Assembly (NCBI GenBank): GCA_003988855.1
Contig: QYAI01000054.1
Location: 124,001 to 188,000 of the forward strand
Reading direction: 5' to 3'
Origin: Arachnopeziza araneosa
Lineage: Eukaryota; Ascomycota; Leotiomycetes; Helotiales; Arachnopezizaceae
Length of the DNA: 64,000 nt
The notes below the pieces were generated by a model that ran no database searches, was not told where the DNA came from, and saw only the letters and a program-made list of their open reading frames with translations. The position numbers were made by a program, and so were the translations under genes. How positions within the stretch are numbered: the stretch's first letter is position 1; each line of letters starts with the position of its first letter. Below, piece after piece: positions 43,146 to 55,666 of the stretch.

Positions 43146-45156
43146 TCAACGATCCACCATGTTCAAAACCCATCTCCCTCTCTGAGGGTCTTTCTCGTAA
43201 ATCACTTTCGTGTTCCTCTTTGCCTCTCTGAATACCTTATTCTCTTCTCCGTTGCTCACTCCTTCAAGTGCATCTGCAATAGGTCTCAGAAGGAGTGCCA
43301 TACTCAAATGCCCGTCCGGCCCAACCATGACATTATTGGACCAGATTGCAACAATGATCACGAATGCCAGATGAAAACCACATATCAACCCCAGAATGAT
43401 ATAAAAAAACCACGGGTGGCCAACGAAAAGCATTTGCCCCTGAGATGGAGCGTTCCCCAAATACGAACCATAGGGATTGAACTGAGTTGCTCCTGCAATA
43501 GCTCCCAGTGAATAAATCGCCATGTTGAGACCGACAGCATCAGCACTGCCGTTGTAAGCGCTTCCCCATGGGCTGCCAAGCGGGTAGATTTGAGATGAAA
43601 TCCCGTTGGAGTTTGTATGGCCAATCTGAGCAATGGAAGCTGTCGCAATCTGAGCCATGTAATCCGAGACATTTGATAAATCTTGCGGATCGTTGTAGGT
43701 ATTCCCAAGAGTGATATTGCAAGTATAATACCAGGGTTCAACATCTGAGGCTTCAAAAGCTTCGACGGTGGAACAACGCGTGGAATTAGAACACATGTGG
43801 GATTGACGAGTCATGTATGTTGTGGAATCAGGTACCGTCTCTGGGAGAGTCACGCTCCCAATTGTGTCAACGATTATTGAATCTGTGGTTCCATTACCCC
43901 CAGATGTTACTCGGTATGATGCGCAGTCATAGGTAACGTTGATCGTCCGCGCGGTGTATACGGAGAACGTCCCAAGTACACTATTTGTAGGAGAATCGGA
44001 AAATACAAACTCTATTTCGTGTTGGCTTTCATCAGTGAATAACATGGGGCCTGTAGGCTGATAGATAGAGCCGGGTTTCGGCAGCATTGACTTGCTTGCC
44101 ACACCATAGCTATAACCAAATTCTCCAAACCTAGTTGCTGTTAGCAATATTCAAATGATGAAAGGACAGGCAAAGTACATATGCGCACTATACTCCTCAT
44201 CTGCTATAGAGATTTGGTCCGTTGAAATATTTGAGTTGCCTTGGGGAAAGAAATGTGACATTTTTGGGATTGAGACTTCCCCAGGCGACATCAGCGCTGT
44301 GCTAGAATCCTCATTAAAGCCATAGGTCAGAGAGATCATTGCGATGCCGGATTGAGCAAGGACATTGATAAATAGCCAAGATAAAGCTACAAAAATCACA
44401 AGAGGCCGCCTCGTAACGAACACCAATCTCGCTAACTTTGTCAAACTGTCCGCGTTCAAAATTAAATCGAGCTTTCCTCTATTAGTCATTTGGCCAAGTA
44501 AAACGCGTAATAGTACACACCTCGACTAGATTCCGTCTTCTCATAGCGAGGATAGGCCACCTCATGTTCAAAGCCATGTCTTTGAACGCACTGGCAATGT
44601 TCAGACCGAGCGCAATACTAACGCCTGTAGTAATGGTGTTGTACATCTTCTTCGATCCTTCACTAATAGCACCTTTCCTTTGCCAAATAATTGTCGCCAA
44701 TACATATGCAGCACACATTGCAAAGGTTATGAGCCATCTCGACGAGCTGGCAATGAGAATATGCGTCAATTGTCGTCTCGTATCTTCTTTATAGGGAACA
44801 AACGTATTCGCCGTGTAAAAGGTATCGATGTGATTGATGGGGTCTTCAAGAAATGGTCGTTCCTCAACTCCTGCATAAGGTCAGCAGCGCCTGGAAAGCT
44901 CATCAATTCTTCGCATACCTGCAGATGGGCTTGCAAACATGGACGATTGCATTGTATCGCGAGATTGTTCATGTCTCAAGTCTGGCCGATGCTCATTCAT
45001 CTCATATCCTGAAGTACCCAGGTCCCCATGCTCATTGGCGCTGGGAAATGGCTGCGAATAGGTCGCGGGGCTGCTGTAGATGGTATTCTCGTTCAGAGGA
45101 GAGAAACCACCATCGGCGCCAACAGGCCCATAGCCATAGCCAGCTGGAGGAGGCAT
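43146..45156 (-). CDS. DUF3176 multi-span membrane protein, 621 residues
   Basis: Exons are 45156-44919, 44870-44521, 44471-44179 and 44130-43146; introns are 48, 49 and 48 nt. The start is MPPPAGYGYGPVGADGG, followed by a Pro/Ser/Tyr-rich cytosolic tail of about 90 residues. Membrane segments are visible at RWLITFAMCAAYVLATIIW, RRPLVIFVALSWLFINVLAQ and, near the C-terminus, FFYIILGLICGFHLAFVIIV. NIASAFKDMALNMRWPILAM resembles the conserved DUF3176 region. Between the membrane segments is a large, presumably extracellular loop with many N-glycosylation sequons (NVT, NGT, NST) and paired Cys. The middle intron has a competing 40-nt alternative (44518-44479); the 49-nt one is preferred for its branch-point spacing. 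Function is unknown. Confidence 0.85.
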
Positions 45157-47882
45157 TCTGGCGATATCTAGTTTGTAAAGACCATGAGAAACTTTGACGA
45201 TTGTTATCTCAGGGGAGGCGTGTCGAAACGTCTTGATTGGGAAGCGACAGAATCTTCAGCGACTCTTGTCGCGACGCTGTGCCGCATGGCCCTGGTACTG
45301 ATTGTAACACACGCACGAAGGATGTCTTACGCCAAGATCTTCAGGGCAAAACTGGCCATTCAGCGGAGGAACCACCACAGTGCGGCTGAAGCTCTCAGGA
45401 GGATAGGGCTGACATAAGTCAGATACTATTAATAGAAATTGGTATATACAAGATCGTTGCGCGTATTCAGCTGAAAAGCAAGAAACGTAGTTATTGGGGT
45501 TTATATTTCTTACTGTATGTTGTCTTGAACAGATGTCTGAGGGAGTTGCCTGTGCTGTACAGTGGTATCTCGCTTGCGCTTCAAATCGAATCACTTACGA
45601 GTAACGAGGCTGGTGGGTAGGTACCTATATTGGTTTGGAAAAGAAAGTTACGACTCTGGGTCAGCTGGCAGAACATAAAGATCAGAAAATTTATAAACAG
45701 AGTAGCAATGACTCACTACACTTTGCTACCAACACCCTCCATGGTTCGCTATCTAATTCACAAGAGTAGCGGCCACTAAGCACAACTGGATTTTCACTCT
45801 CTTGATCAGTTAAGGATCCAAAACACAAACATTGCCCAAAACAAGCCACCGCGTCAGATCTGCAAGGAAATCCAAAGCTGCTCTTCTAATGACGCCATTG
45901 GATCCTCCCGCAGTCTATGGATTCGAGCAACTTGAGACGACGAATGGTGGCTGTGCTGCGCCTCTCCCCTATGCACTCATGCACAGAAATTCTAGAATTG
46001 GATACTGACCGGATTTCGGGATAAGGGAAATGAAATGTGATTTGCATAAATTTGTTGATTCATCTTCTTTCAGTCTCGTATAAGTAAGTTAGTCTTAGCT
46101 ACCATCTCCTACGAGTTTGGTATCGTATTCTGAGAGTGATCTTCGTAATCTGAAGCTAGCAGCACTGCTGATGTGTCTTAACCAGATATCCAAATATAGA
46201 ACTGAAGCATTCAGGTCCGAGGACAGATTCCCCTCTTGGGAGGAGACGAATCATTGGGGCTTCAAGGATCGATAGCGCGAATGACAGTGAGAGAGGCTAA
46301 GAGGCTAGGATAATACTTCAGATGGTTTTTGGATGAGAAGGCATAGACAGAGGGGATTAGTACACGCGCTACCAGTAGACAAGTTAATGATATCAGACGA
46401 AAATAAGAATTTGCAGTAATGTTTCAAATCTCATATTTTCTCTGAGCCAGGCTAACACCAGTGGTTGCACTCACTTGTGGTAAATTACCTGTTTGATGTC
46501 CTCACAAAACTTGCCACACATGAAAAGGATAATGACAAGAGATGAAAGTTTTGTTCGGAGTCAATTGAACGAAGCTGGTATCTTGAGAATTTATTTAGAA
46601 GTCGATGTTGATGTGGTGTTTTACTGGGAACCCACAAAAGAACGATCACCCCTGAATGGGAGAGGGCCAATTGGCTCGATAGTGGATGAAACACAGACTC
46701 TTCCCCACCATTAACTAAATAACCTTAATTCCCCCGATATCAAACAATGGACTTGGTGATTCTTCACTCCAATTAATCTCATCTTATTCTTATCCAACTC
46801 CTCTGAATAGATTTCCTTCACCCAAGCATCGTCTCAAGCTCAGATTCGGCAATCGTTTATTACTCGTAGTGGGATCGCCAAAGCGCACGGCCTCCTTCAT
46901 CAACGTCTCACCATCTTCCCTTCACTGTGCTTCCAGGGTTTCCCTGCTCCTTCGTCGAGTGCTACCTACCAGGAGTAGTTCTGTTCTTGAGGGGATATAA
47001 TCTTCATCTTAACTTGTCTCGTTCGTCCACTTGCTCCCCGATTAAGTCTTGGTGCGTCTGCTCCCTCCTAGAAACAGAAGGGCATGGATCAGACTTCAAC
47101 ATAGTCACAACAACCCTGGCCATACAGAGCTTGCCACTGAGTACCAGCAGCGCGAAGAGTGTTTTGACATTGTTTTACCCCGAGTATCACATCACTTTCC
47201 GGAGTACCGCTGCAGTTATCAACCAATCCTACGCGGCTCACTCTCCCCACTTGAAGTACCGTACCATCAGTGTGCTGCGCCTCGCTGGTATCAGCATTGA
47301 GATCCGATATCTAGAGCATCTACTGTATCCAAATCGTCGACAAGGCTGTCTTCCACGTCTAGAATTACGTGGACCGGCGGTTCTTGAAATCAAAACTGAG
47401 CAGCAAAACGCCGCATCTCTGAAAGGATCCAAGTTCCACCTTTGGATCCAACTGTTTCTTTGGTGAGCCGTTATTTGTGTTTCAAGATTGGAGGGGTAGC
47501 CCGAAGTCATCGAGCTCGGCCCCCGAACAAGTTTCTTCGAGGCCTTTACAATCCAAAGACTCTAGCTTCCTGGCCATCATCCGCATTTGTAAGTCAAGAA
47601 GGTCTCGTTTGCTGTTATCACTCATGGCTGAAATAACCTTTCTTCTAGCCTGTATCCCTGACGCTGATCAAAGCGTTTTCTGACATGAACTCGGACATCA
47701 ATCGTGGTACTGTAGCTCGATTATCTCACAGATAACTACTAGCTCTTCCCGCCCCATCGACTACTAGAACACTGGCGTCTGGTCTACCGCAATCTCGCAT
47801 GGGTTTCCGTTTCCATCCCTCTATTCAGGCCAGGCTCCGATCGCAAGAAAGTTATAAGTATTCAAGAACGTGATCGTACATA
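45157..47882. other. long divergent intergenic region, 2.7 kb
   Basis: This separates the DUF3176 start from the Zn2Cys6 start. It holds only short frames; the longest (about 180 codons, 46927-47466) begins with a non-ATG triplet and has no motif. It may contain the extended promoter of the regulator. Confidence 0.5.
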
Positions 47883-49990
47883 ATGGTTAACACCGGAAAA
47901 CCGTCAAGGGGATGTTATATGTGTCGTGCTCGGCGAATTAAGGTACGTTTTCACCCTGGCCACATCCGTCTCCTCCTCTGTATGCTAATATTCACAGTGC
48001 GACGAGGGCAAACCTGATTGTACGCGATGCATCAAATCAAAGAGAATTTGCCCAGGTTACAGAGATGCTTTCGAGCTTAAGCTTCGAGATGAAAGTAAAT
48101 CAACAAAGAAGAAGCAGCAGCAAGTTCGGCGGAGTAGCCAGTCCCACCCAATTCTCGAAGATGTCTTTTATCCCTCAAGTTCCTTCAGTAATCATTCCGC
48201 TGAGGCTTTATTGTACCCCTCGACTCATTCAAGGTCGAGTTCGAGTTCCAGCGATTCATCTCGCGACGAACATGCGGCGACGGTCCAATATCGAAATCTG
48301 AACAGTTTAGTATCGCGACAAATAACAACTCCACTTCAGCAGCAAGCAGCCTGCTTCTTTCTAGCAAATTTTGTATTGGTGCCTGAAGCAGGTACCATGA
48401 GAGGCTACTTAGATTTTATCATACCTCTTCTGAAGAAACCAAAACCTGCCCCAACGCTCTCTTTAGCTTTTTCAGCAGTATCCTTCGCAGCGCTAGGAAC
48501 TCGACCCGGTTCAAAGATGCTGCTATCAAAAGCTGGTATGTGGTACTTGAAGGCCTTGAAAGAGATCAATGCTGCTCTGCAGAATCCAGCAACGGCATCA
48601 AGTGACTCTACCATCGCTTCAGTGATGCTGATGGCTGTATTCGAAGTAGGTTTCACTCTATGAAGTGCAACTATCGATCTGACTTTCGTAGCAACTTACT
48701 CCGTCGAGGATGAAAGTAGGAGGGTGGGCGTCCCATATTGATGGTGCTGTAGCTGTTATCAAATCGCGCCCAAAAGATCAATGGGAAGACAACGTTTCTC
48801 GAGAACTCTTCATAGCTGTCAGAGCACACATGGTACAGGAAACTCTTTAAGTATTCAAATCGAAAACTAACGTCTGTAGACAATTCACTGTATCGCAAAC
48901 TCAAAACATGCAGACCCGGCTGTTGACTGGTTAGGCGTCAAAGCCCAAGACAATATCATTCAAAGCTTCGCTGCTATAAATTTAAAAATGGCATCACTCC
49001 GTGCTGAAAATGAGGCTATAACCAGTCTCAAGGATCATACAGCAGAAAACACAGAGAAAGTTCTGAAACTTCTCCGGGCAGCAGAAGCTCTCGACCAAGA
49101 TTATCTAGATTGGATCGAGGATCTTCCCGCCAATTGGGCAATCAACACCGTAGCCTGGATTGACGATAACACTGGTGACCTCGTTGACTCCGTTGTACAC
49201 CCGGGTCGCGTAGATGCTTACGAACAACTATGGATAGCTTACAAGTACAACATTGTGCGCGCTTGTCGAATAAGTATCTGGAGTACCATCCTCCGATGTG
49301 CGGCCTGGATAGGAAATCCCGAAGACTACCGACTGACTCCTGAATATGTTACTGCGACCCGAGTATGCGGACAACTAGTCGAGGACGTTGTTGCAAGTGT
49401 ACCCTACTTCTTTGGCTGGAACAGGAATCGAAACGCTGCCATGGCAGACCACTCAAACTTCGCATGTGGGACGAATGATTTCACCACCGTCAAGCCACTT
49501 GTTGGCATTTTCGTCATGTATCCATTATTTACAGCCGCGATATCAGATTTTGCCTCACCATCTCAATCCTTATTCCTAAAAGGCCGAATAAAGTACATTG
49601 CCGAGACCATGGGGATCAACCAAGCCTGGATAATGTTTCAGGTATGGATTTCATTGCTATTCTCGTCATTCTCGTCACTTATACCAAAAACAGGCCCAAC
49701 TCCGCTCCCCATCCATGTACATCATGCGTGAACGGCTTAAGGTCTCAACCAGCGAAAGTTACAAAAACGACAGTCTAGAAGCCAAAGTCGAACGACTGAA
49801 GTCTCAGTCGCCGCAGAGAGACATGCCCATACTCCCCATCAGTCCAGTCTCCCCACCTAAACAACAAAATTGGATACCGAGAAACCTCCAAGAATCTCAA
49901 TTAATGGATGATGGGATGGCCAAAACCTTGCTTTATAAATCGGCGTTTTCAAATCAAGGAGCTCAGGCTAGGAGTTTTCAGGATTTTTGA
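47883..49990 (+). CDS. Zn2Cys6 transcription factor with fungal-specific regulatory domain, 635 residues
   Basis: There are five exons (47883-47942, 47998-48645, 48692-48832, 48880-49641, 49694-49990), all in phase 0, with introns of 55, 46, 47 and 52 nt. The zinc cluster is at the extreme N-terminus: Cys11, 14, 21, 28, 31 and 38 in Cx2Cx6Cx6Cx2Cx6C order (MVNTGKPSRGCYMCRARRIK, then CDEGKPDCTRC). The first intron falls inside the cluster. A basic linker with KKKQQQ and a Ser-rich stretch lead to the fungal transcription-factor middle domain (ACFFLANFVLVP, WIEDLPANW). Such proteins bind CGG-type half sites, usually as dimers. The target pathway is unknown, as no co-oriented cluster of metabolic genes is adjacent. 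Confidence 0.93.
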
Positions 49991-51350
49991 AATAACAGGG
50001 GAAATAACGCGGATCTGGTTTGTGATGACACACAACCAATGTACTAGATCATCTATGTACGGTATGTAATTGTTTCTGGGCGATATCCTCCGGAGATATG
50101 GATCCAGATCTCGATTGGAGTTCTATTAGAGGATAATCCACCAATCAATCTACCTCTCGACCGACTTTCCTTTCCCTCTCCACCCCTCTTCTCCCTCTCA
50201 CACAAAGCTGTGCCACACCTCTATCCACTTCCACCTCCTTTTACGAATACGCATCAACCCCTTCCTCCTCCCTCTTTCCTTCCCCACCACCTCCCCTCCA
50301 CTCCTCAACACCCCCTTCGAAACACACCTCCTGCAGCCCATCCATCCATGCTCCCTCGCTCCCAAACCATATTTCCTTCTCCCAGCTTTTCCCACGTAAA
50401 ATAGCACAAGACGTCGCGATAGATAAGGGCCCAACGAGAACAAACCGTTGGATGGGTTAACGCGCATGCATGCACGCAGGTCGACGTGCATATGCATGTG
50501 ATCCCCAGGCCCCTGGATCACATGGGAACTACATCGGTACATCAGCACATGCCCACCCCAAAAGCGATGAAGTGACAAGTAAACAAGGAAGCGTGCAGTA
50601 TCCCACAAACTCCTTCAGGACGCCGTCGGATCTGCGACTGGGATTATCCAGAGCGGATGGATCAAGCTGGGAGAGAAGAGTTTTGGGTTATTCCCCTTGG
50701 GGTGAGGTGGATTGAGGACCGGTTATCTACTCTCTCACTCACCCACGCAATCCACTCTCTGGTGTCTTTCTTCTTCACTGGCTTCTTCGATTTCATCTAA
50801 TCTTCTCTAATCCGGCTTGTTTATCAATGTATGATAAGACCATAGATGGAAAGATCCCAAGTTGACTATCAAATCACTGTCCTCTTCTCTTCTGCTCTAC
50901 TCTCCTCTGATCTTCACTCCATCCAAGCCTTCTGCCAAAACCAACCAGGTTTACTTGTTCATTCCTTCATCTCTCCCCTTCCTTGTTTTAATTCATGGAA
51001 GATTCTTCAGCAAATTAGTCAAATCAAAGGCTGTTTCCATATGAATCTTCCTCACTCACAGCACATGAGAGACAACCAATGTTATATGACTTGATTGATA
51101 ATCATAATCAATTATCCAGTCCAGTTATGAACAATCCTAAGCAATCCTAATTCCCAACCCCACGCTAAATACAACTCCGTCCAAGTCAGGTCATCATCTA
51201 CCCCAAACACCCATGCAAATGCCATCCAACCAACTCGCCCATAATACAAGAAAGCAACCATGTGACCTCAAGATAGACCAGTATGGAGAAGTAGAGATGG
51301 CTTGATATCCAAATCTAAGAACATTCATCGGTCATTTGAGAAGAGGTAAC
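49991..51350. other. convergent 3' flanks with a pyrimidine-rich tract
   Basis: A 1.4-kb spacer between two stop codons. The given strand is C/T-rich at about 50163-50395. No gene was recognised. Confidence 0.55.
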
Positions 51351-54203
51351 TCAATTCCTCTTCGCCCATTCCATCACCAACGTTGGCGAAGCCACAGCAT
51401 CGTGTTGGATGCACATGGCCATACACGCCATGATACTCGAGTAAAGTGGTGGGTCGTCCTTCGCTTTGAGATAGAAAATTTCTGCTAGTGCCAAAATACC
51501 CAATCCCTCCGCCGTTCTGGCATGAACATTGGATCCTCGCTCAACAAGAGTCTTTGTTGCAACCTTTCGTCCCAACTTTACGGCTATATGCAATGCGGTC
51601 TCTCCTTGTCGGTTACGCCAGTTGAGATTTGCTCCAGAATCGATGAGATGCCGGAAGAGCTTAGCGAGAGTCTTATCATCTTCGCCATCTTGCAGGTGCT
51701 TCACAAAGGACATCAGCACCGTATTCCCCGCCTTGTCATAATTATTCACGTCTACTCCGGCGGCGACCAATTTCTCGACAAGTTCATACCGAAGATTCAA
51801 CTTGGCCGTTGCACGAACTGGTTCGGGTCCATCCATTTTCCGCTTGTTGGAGAAAGGTTTGGTTACTTGGCTGCTATCGATACTAAGCGTTAGTGAGGCT
51901 TCTGCCAGACATTGCAGACCATTCTGCCCATCTGTATCTTCTATCCGTGAATTGGTGAAGCCACCTCGTGCGATTTCTAGAAGTCGAGCATGTCGTAGCA
52001 CAAAAGCCTCATGATCATCAAGTGCTGCTGTGCCTTCGCTTGACGCACTAGGAGAAAAGGTTGCAATTGGTTCCGGTGGTGGTGGCAATGGCTCTTCGTA
52101 AAGTGGTTGATGGATGATTGAGTTCGGCCTACGGAATTCCCGTGGTTCTGATGACGGCCCGTATGTCTGAGGTATGGAGGGCATAGGATAACTACTCAAG
52201 GTAGGTTCGTAAGAAACAAAATTCGGCGCTGGGCTGTCCATTATGATGCTGGGTTTATAACCATACGCATCTCGCCTCGTGGGCATTATGACGTTGAGGA
52301 GCTGTAAGGTGACAAGTGAATTCGACTGATGACGCTCTGCTTGCTTAGCTAGTATATGAAGAAACGACCGACCAACAATATCGCAATCGTGAAATCTGAC
52401 GTTGAAAACATTCAATCTTTGCAGTACCCACATCAAGGTGTCACCATCCTCTGCCAGTGTACGAAGAATCTGCCGACGGATAACGTGCATGAAAGTCTGA
52501 TCGGCACTATTCTTCTCATTTCCATTCACCCCTCGTTCGAGCGCTTGGATCATGACTTCCCATGGTGCTCCACGAGCGGCGAGCATGTGCAGCACGGTAT
52601 TACCAAAATTGTCTTTGAATTTAAGGTTTAAAAAATGGAGATTCTCAGGAGGATCGGAGACACGATTATCAACCAGACCGGTATTTCCCACCCAAACTCT
52701 CGAGTTGATTCCTTCCAGTACATGACACCAACATGTTTTAGAATCGTGGACCTTGAATCCAGGAATACATATGCCTTGCCGCTGTATGTGACGGTCAATG
52801 CTGAGAAAAGCATCTGGTAATATTGAAACAGTACTATGAGATAGTTGGGACATGGTGGAGATACGCGTTGGAGCTATACTGGGTAGGAGATCTGGAACCC
52901 TTTTAGGCGTAGGTTCTCTTGGTGTTGATTCCCGTGATGACTCTGATATAGAATGAGTCTTTATCAGTCGTGATATTCCTTTAAGATATCGAGTCGAATA
53001 TTGAGGTAAACGCTTTTTAAGACTGCTTGTGGTCATATATGTTGAAAGACTTTTTTGGTCTATCTCAGCAACAGGTGGTTTCTCAATGAGCACCGGTTCA
53101 TCTGACGACGCTGTTATCTCTTCAATGTATTCAAGAATCTCGTTCATCCCTTTTTTGGTAATGTTGTGGATAAGGGTGTTGCCAGCAGGATCCAAGATGT
53201 AAAGTGCACGCCTGAGAGTCGCATCGTCCTCGGGGAAGAGGATCCGGAAAAGCTCTGCTGTCTGTTCCGGGGTTTCGGGAGTGTCCTCCTCACTGTTGTT
53301 ACGTTGATACATGATCAAGGCGTGTGCTGGAGTCATCCCTTCGTGATCGGGAGAAACTCTGTCACGGCCATTCCTGTAGGCGCAATGCATCTGATCCAGG
53401 AACGAGTCCGAATGGTCATTAGTTTGGTTGCAGATAGGACACTGGTAAAAGGTATGATATCTTATTCCTCTGGCACCTCTTGCTATGTCTTGGTAGCTGT
53501 ATAAATGATTGCTGTTGGTCCTCTCTCGTTTTACTTGAGGCTGTGGTGACTTGGCGGCCGGAAGGATCGAGTGTTCAAGATATGGTAGATCAAATGGCAA
53601 GGAGTAACAAGACGGGTGAGATGTCGGTGCTGGCGAGTGATTTAATATCAGGTTTGGCATCGTGTGTGACGGATAGGTTGGAGCATCATCGGCAAAGAGG
53701 TCTTGCAGCGGCGTTTCACTGAACACGGCGTTCTCAACCTCAAATGGCGACTGTGAGTACTCATCCGCATCCCCTTGGGGTTTGGGTGTCGACAACTCTC
53801 CCTTCTTTTGGACCTTTTTCAGCTCGTTGATCTTCCCATCCATCTCCTCCCGATTCTTTGGACGCAGCCATCTTGGTTGATTGTCTAATAGGGCGTTGAC
53901 CGTCTTGACCGTCGACTCTTTACTGGAGGGACTCGAGTTAGAAGTGGTTATCTACGATAAGAGCCGATTAGCTTACCCAGGCTTCCAGTTATTCTCTTTG
54001 TCCTCCAAGGCCAATGAGATGTCCTTCGGCGGTAAGGTGCTGTATAAGTATAGCCTCGCCAGCTTGCGCTGACGCGACTTGTTCCATTTACTTGGGCGAC
54101 CGCGTTTGGTTGACTGGGCTTCCGGGGGTTCACCGGATGCTGAGCTATCATTCGACCCCGGGGACATCGTGGGGACGGACGACTGTTGGCTTGACTCTGC
54201 CAT
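51351..54203 (-). CDS. Clr5-like N-terminal domain plus ankyrin repeat protein, 932 residues
   Basis: Exon 1 (54203-53977) begins MAESSQQSSVPTMSPG. A 54-nt intron (53976-53923) joins DKENNWKPG to KESTVKTVNALLDNQPRWL. Exon 2 is 53922-51351. The region KWNKSRQRKLARLYLYSTLP through PRWLRPKNREEMDGKI (about 38-108), preceded by a KRGRPSKW AT-hook-like block, resembles the Clr5 domain of fungal proteins, suggesting DNA or chromatin binding (inference). A Cys/His patch (YQCPICNQTNDH, later CAYR) follows near residue 240. Ankyrin repeats lie mainly in the C-terminal half, for example GNTVLHMLAARGAPWEVMI and GETALHIAVKLGRKVATKTL. A conserved 54-residue part is lost if one starts at the internal Met at 53843. 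Confidence 0.82.
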
Positions 54204-55666
54204 GGTGGAAGTGTATTTAATGGAGGCCGTCAGTCATTGACGACGGTGGTACAGTTACCAAAGCAGCACCCCAGGCTCTTTGGAAGGGTGCTAGGGCGCT
54301 TCTCCTGTCCCGGCAAGCCAAGGCCGGATAAGGTGCCAGAAGCAAGTTGCGAGAGTGTGGGTTCTGGACTGATTCCCAGCGTCTGCGCGGAAGGGCGTGT
54401 CTCGTGAGCTTATATCCAAGGGCAAAGCCTCTGAGCAATAGGGGGCAGCGACTGCGGCTGGGACAGGAGAGACACCAAGAGCTGATCTGGCGTCCGTCTG
54501 AGGTTCTGAAGGTCTTAGCGGAAGTCGTTGGGATTGCCTCATGTTAAGCGGACCCGCTAGGCCAAGTGTAAGAATTGCGACGAAAGGGGAAAGGAGGGGG
54601 GAAGGCGGCGACGAATCAGCGGGACGGATAGGCGCCATCCAGCCCCAAGCAGCATCAGAGAGGTTGAGGAAGGGACTCTGATCTGTTTCTTCGGGAAGGC
54701 GCATTCGCCCTGTCAACATGTCAACATGTCAACATGTCAACATGTCAACAGTCGCCGCCCTCATTCTCAGGCACCCACCCCCGTCTGGTGTCAGGCACCG
54801 ACATTTCGCCCGCGTCGCCGTCGAAATGCTCCGACTTGCCCATCATTGAAGTCGTGCAGCTGCTCCACGGACACTAACCGTCGGCGCTCCATCCCGGATC
54901 CCCAGGACGACAACTCTTCTAGAGTATTCTCGATGCATCAAGGCCACCAAGATATCAGTGCTCCATTTGTCTTCCTCCAACGGTATTCCCGCGCCACGGC
55001 ACGGTGAGCATAGTAGAACCGTATCCTGATGATCGAGAGAGTGAAAGATGAATCTCGCAGGAGAGGTGGGTGGTCGGGCTTTTCCAGGTGGAGGGCGACG
55101 TCGACATTGAGCCCGGGATGGAGAGGACGGGGGTCTTCGCACACGGATTGACGGGGAGCAGGATTCTGAGCGTGCGGAGGAGTGATTCAATTAGGTATCC
55201 GTGCTAAGGGATGCGGTACTCTCGAGCTGGGCACGTCTGTTTTCCTCTTGAGGAATCATCGCAGGTGTCATTATCAAGCACATGGGCTATCCAGGAGAGG
55301 GGATAGGAGAGAGTAAGCGCCAGGCTACCATCTGCTTGACAATCAAGAATCCAAGTGTCCATAGCAGATTCCTAGCTCGAATCGTTATATAAAAACGTCG
55401 TAAATTACTCATAATATGACATTATCTCATGACCGCAAGACAGGAACCGGAACCAAAAAACCATCCACATGTAACGAGCCAACCAAACAACCGTCCATCC
55501 AAAACTCCCCTGGGTATTCTAACATCAAACCTCCATACTATCTAACGACATTGCTGTGCTCCTATGTACTACATTTTCACTCCAACTTAGATCTAAGTCC
55601 GCATCTTAACACCAAGTATCAAATAGAAAAAGTCACTTCCCCCTTCTCGACATTTCGTGAGCAAAT
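54204..55666. other. intergenic: Clr5-ankyrin promoter side and BTB gene 3' flank
   Basis: A 1.5-kb spacer containing an octamer tandem repeat (54712-54750) within a GC-rich stretch. Frames on both strands show no motif. Confidence 0.5.
54712..54750. repeat. tandem repeat of octamer GTCAACAT, about 4.9 copies
   Basis: Four perfect 8-nt units and a partial fifth (gtcaaca), without interruption. Each unit overlaps a CATGTCAACATG-type near-palindromic word. It lies about 510 bp upstream of the Clr5-ankyrin start. Confidence 0.92.

Noticed and set aside
44479..44518. 40-nt alternative intron in the DUF3176 gene
   Set aside because: The branch-like CTAAT would sit only about four bases from the acceptor; the overlapping 49-nt intron with the GGAAAG acceptor has better spacing and phase.
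46927..47466. About 180-codon frame upstream of the Zn2Cys6 gene
   Set aside because: Begins with a non-ATG triplet and has no domain similarity or splice structure that would extend it.
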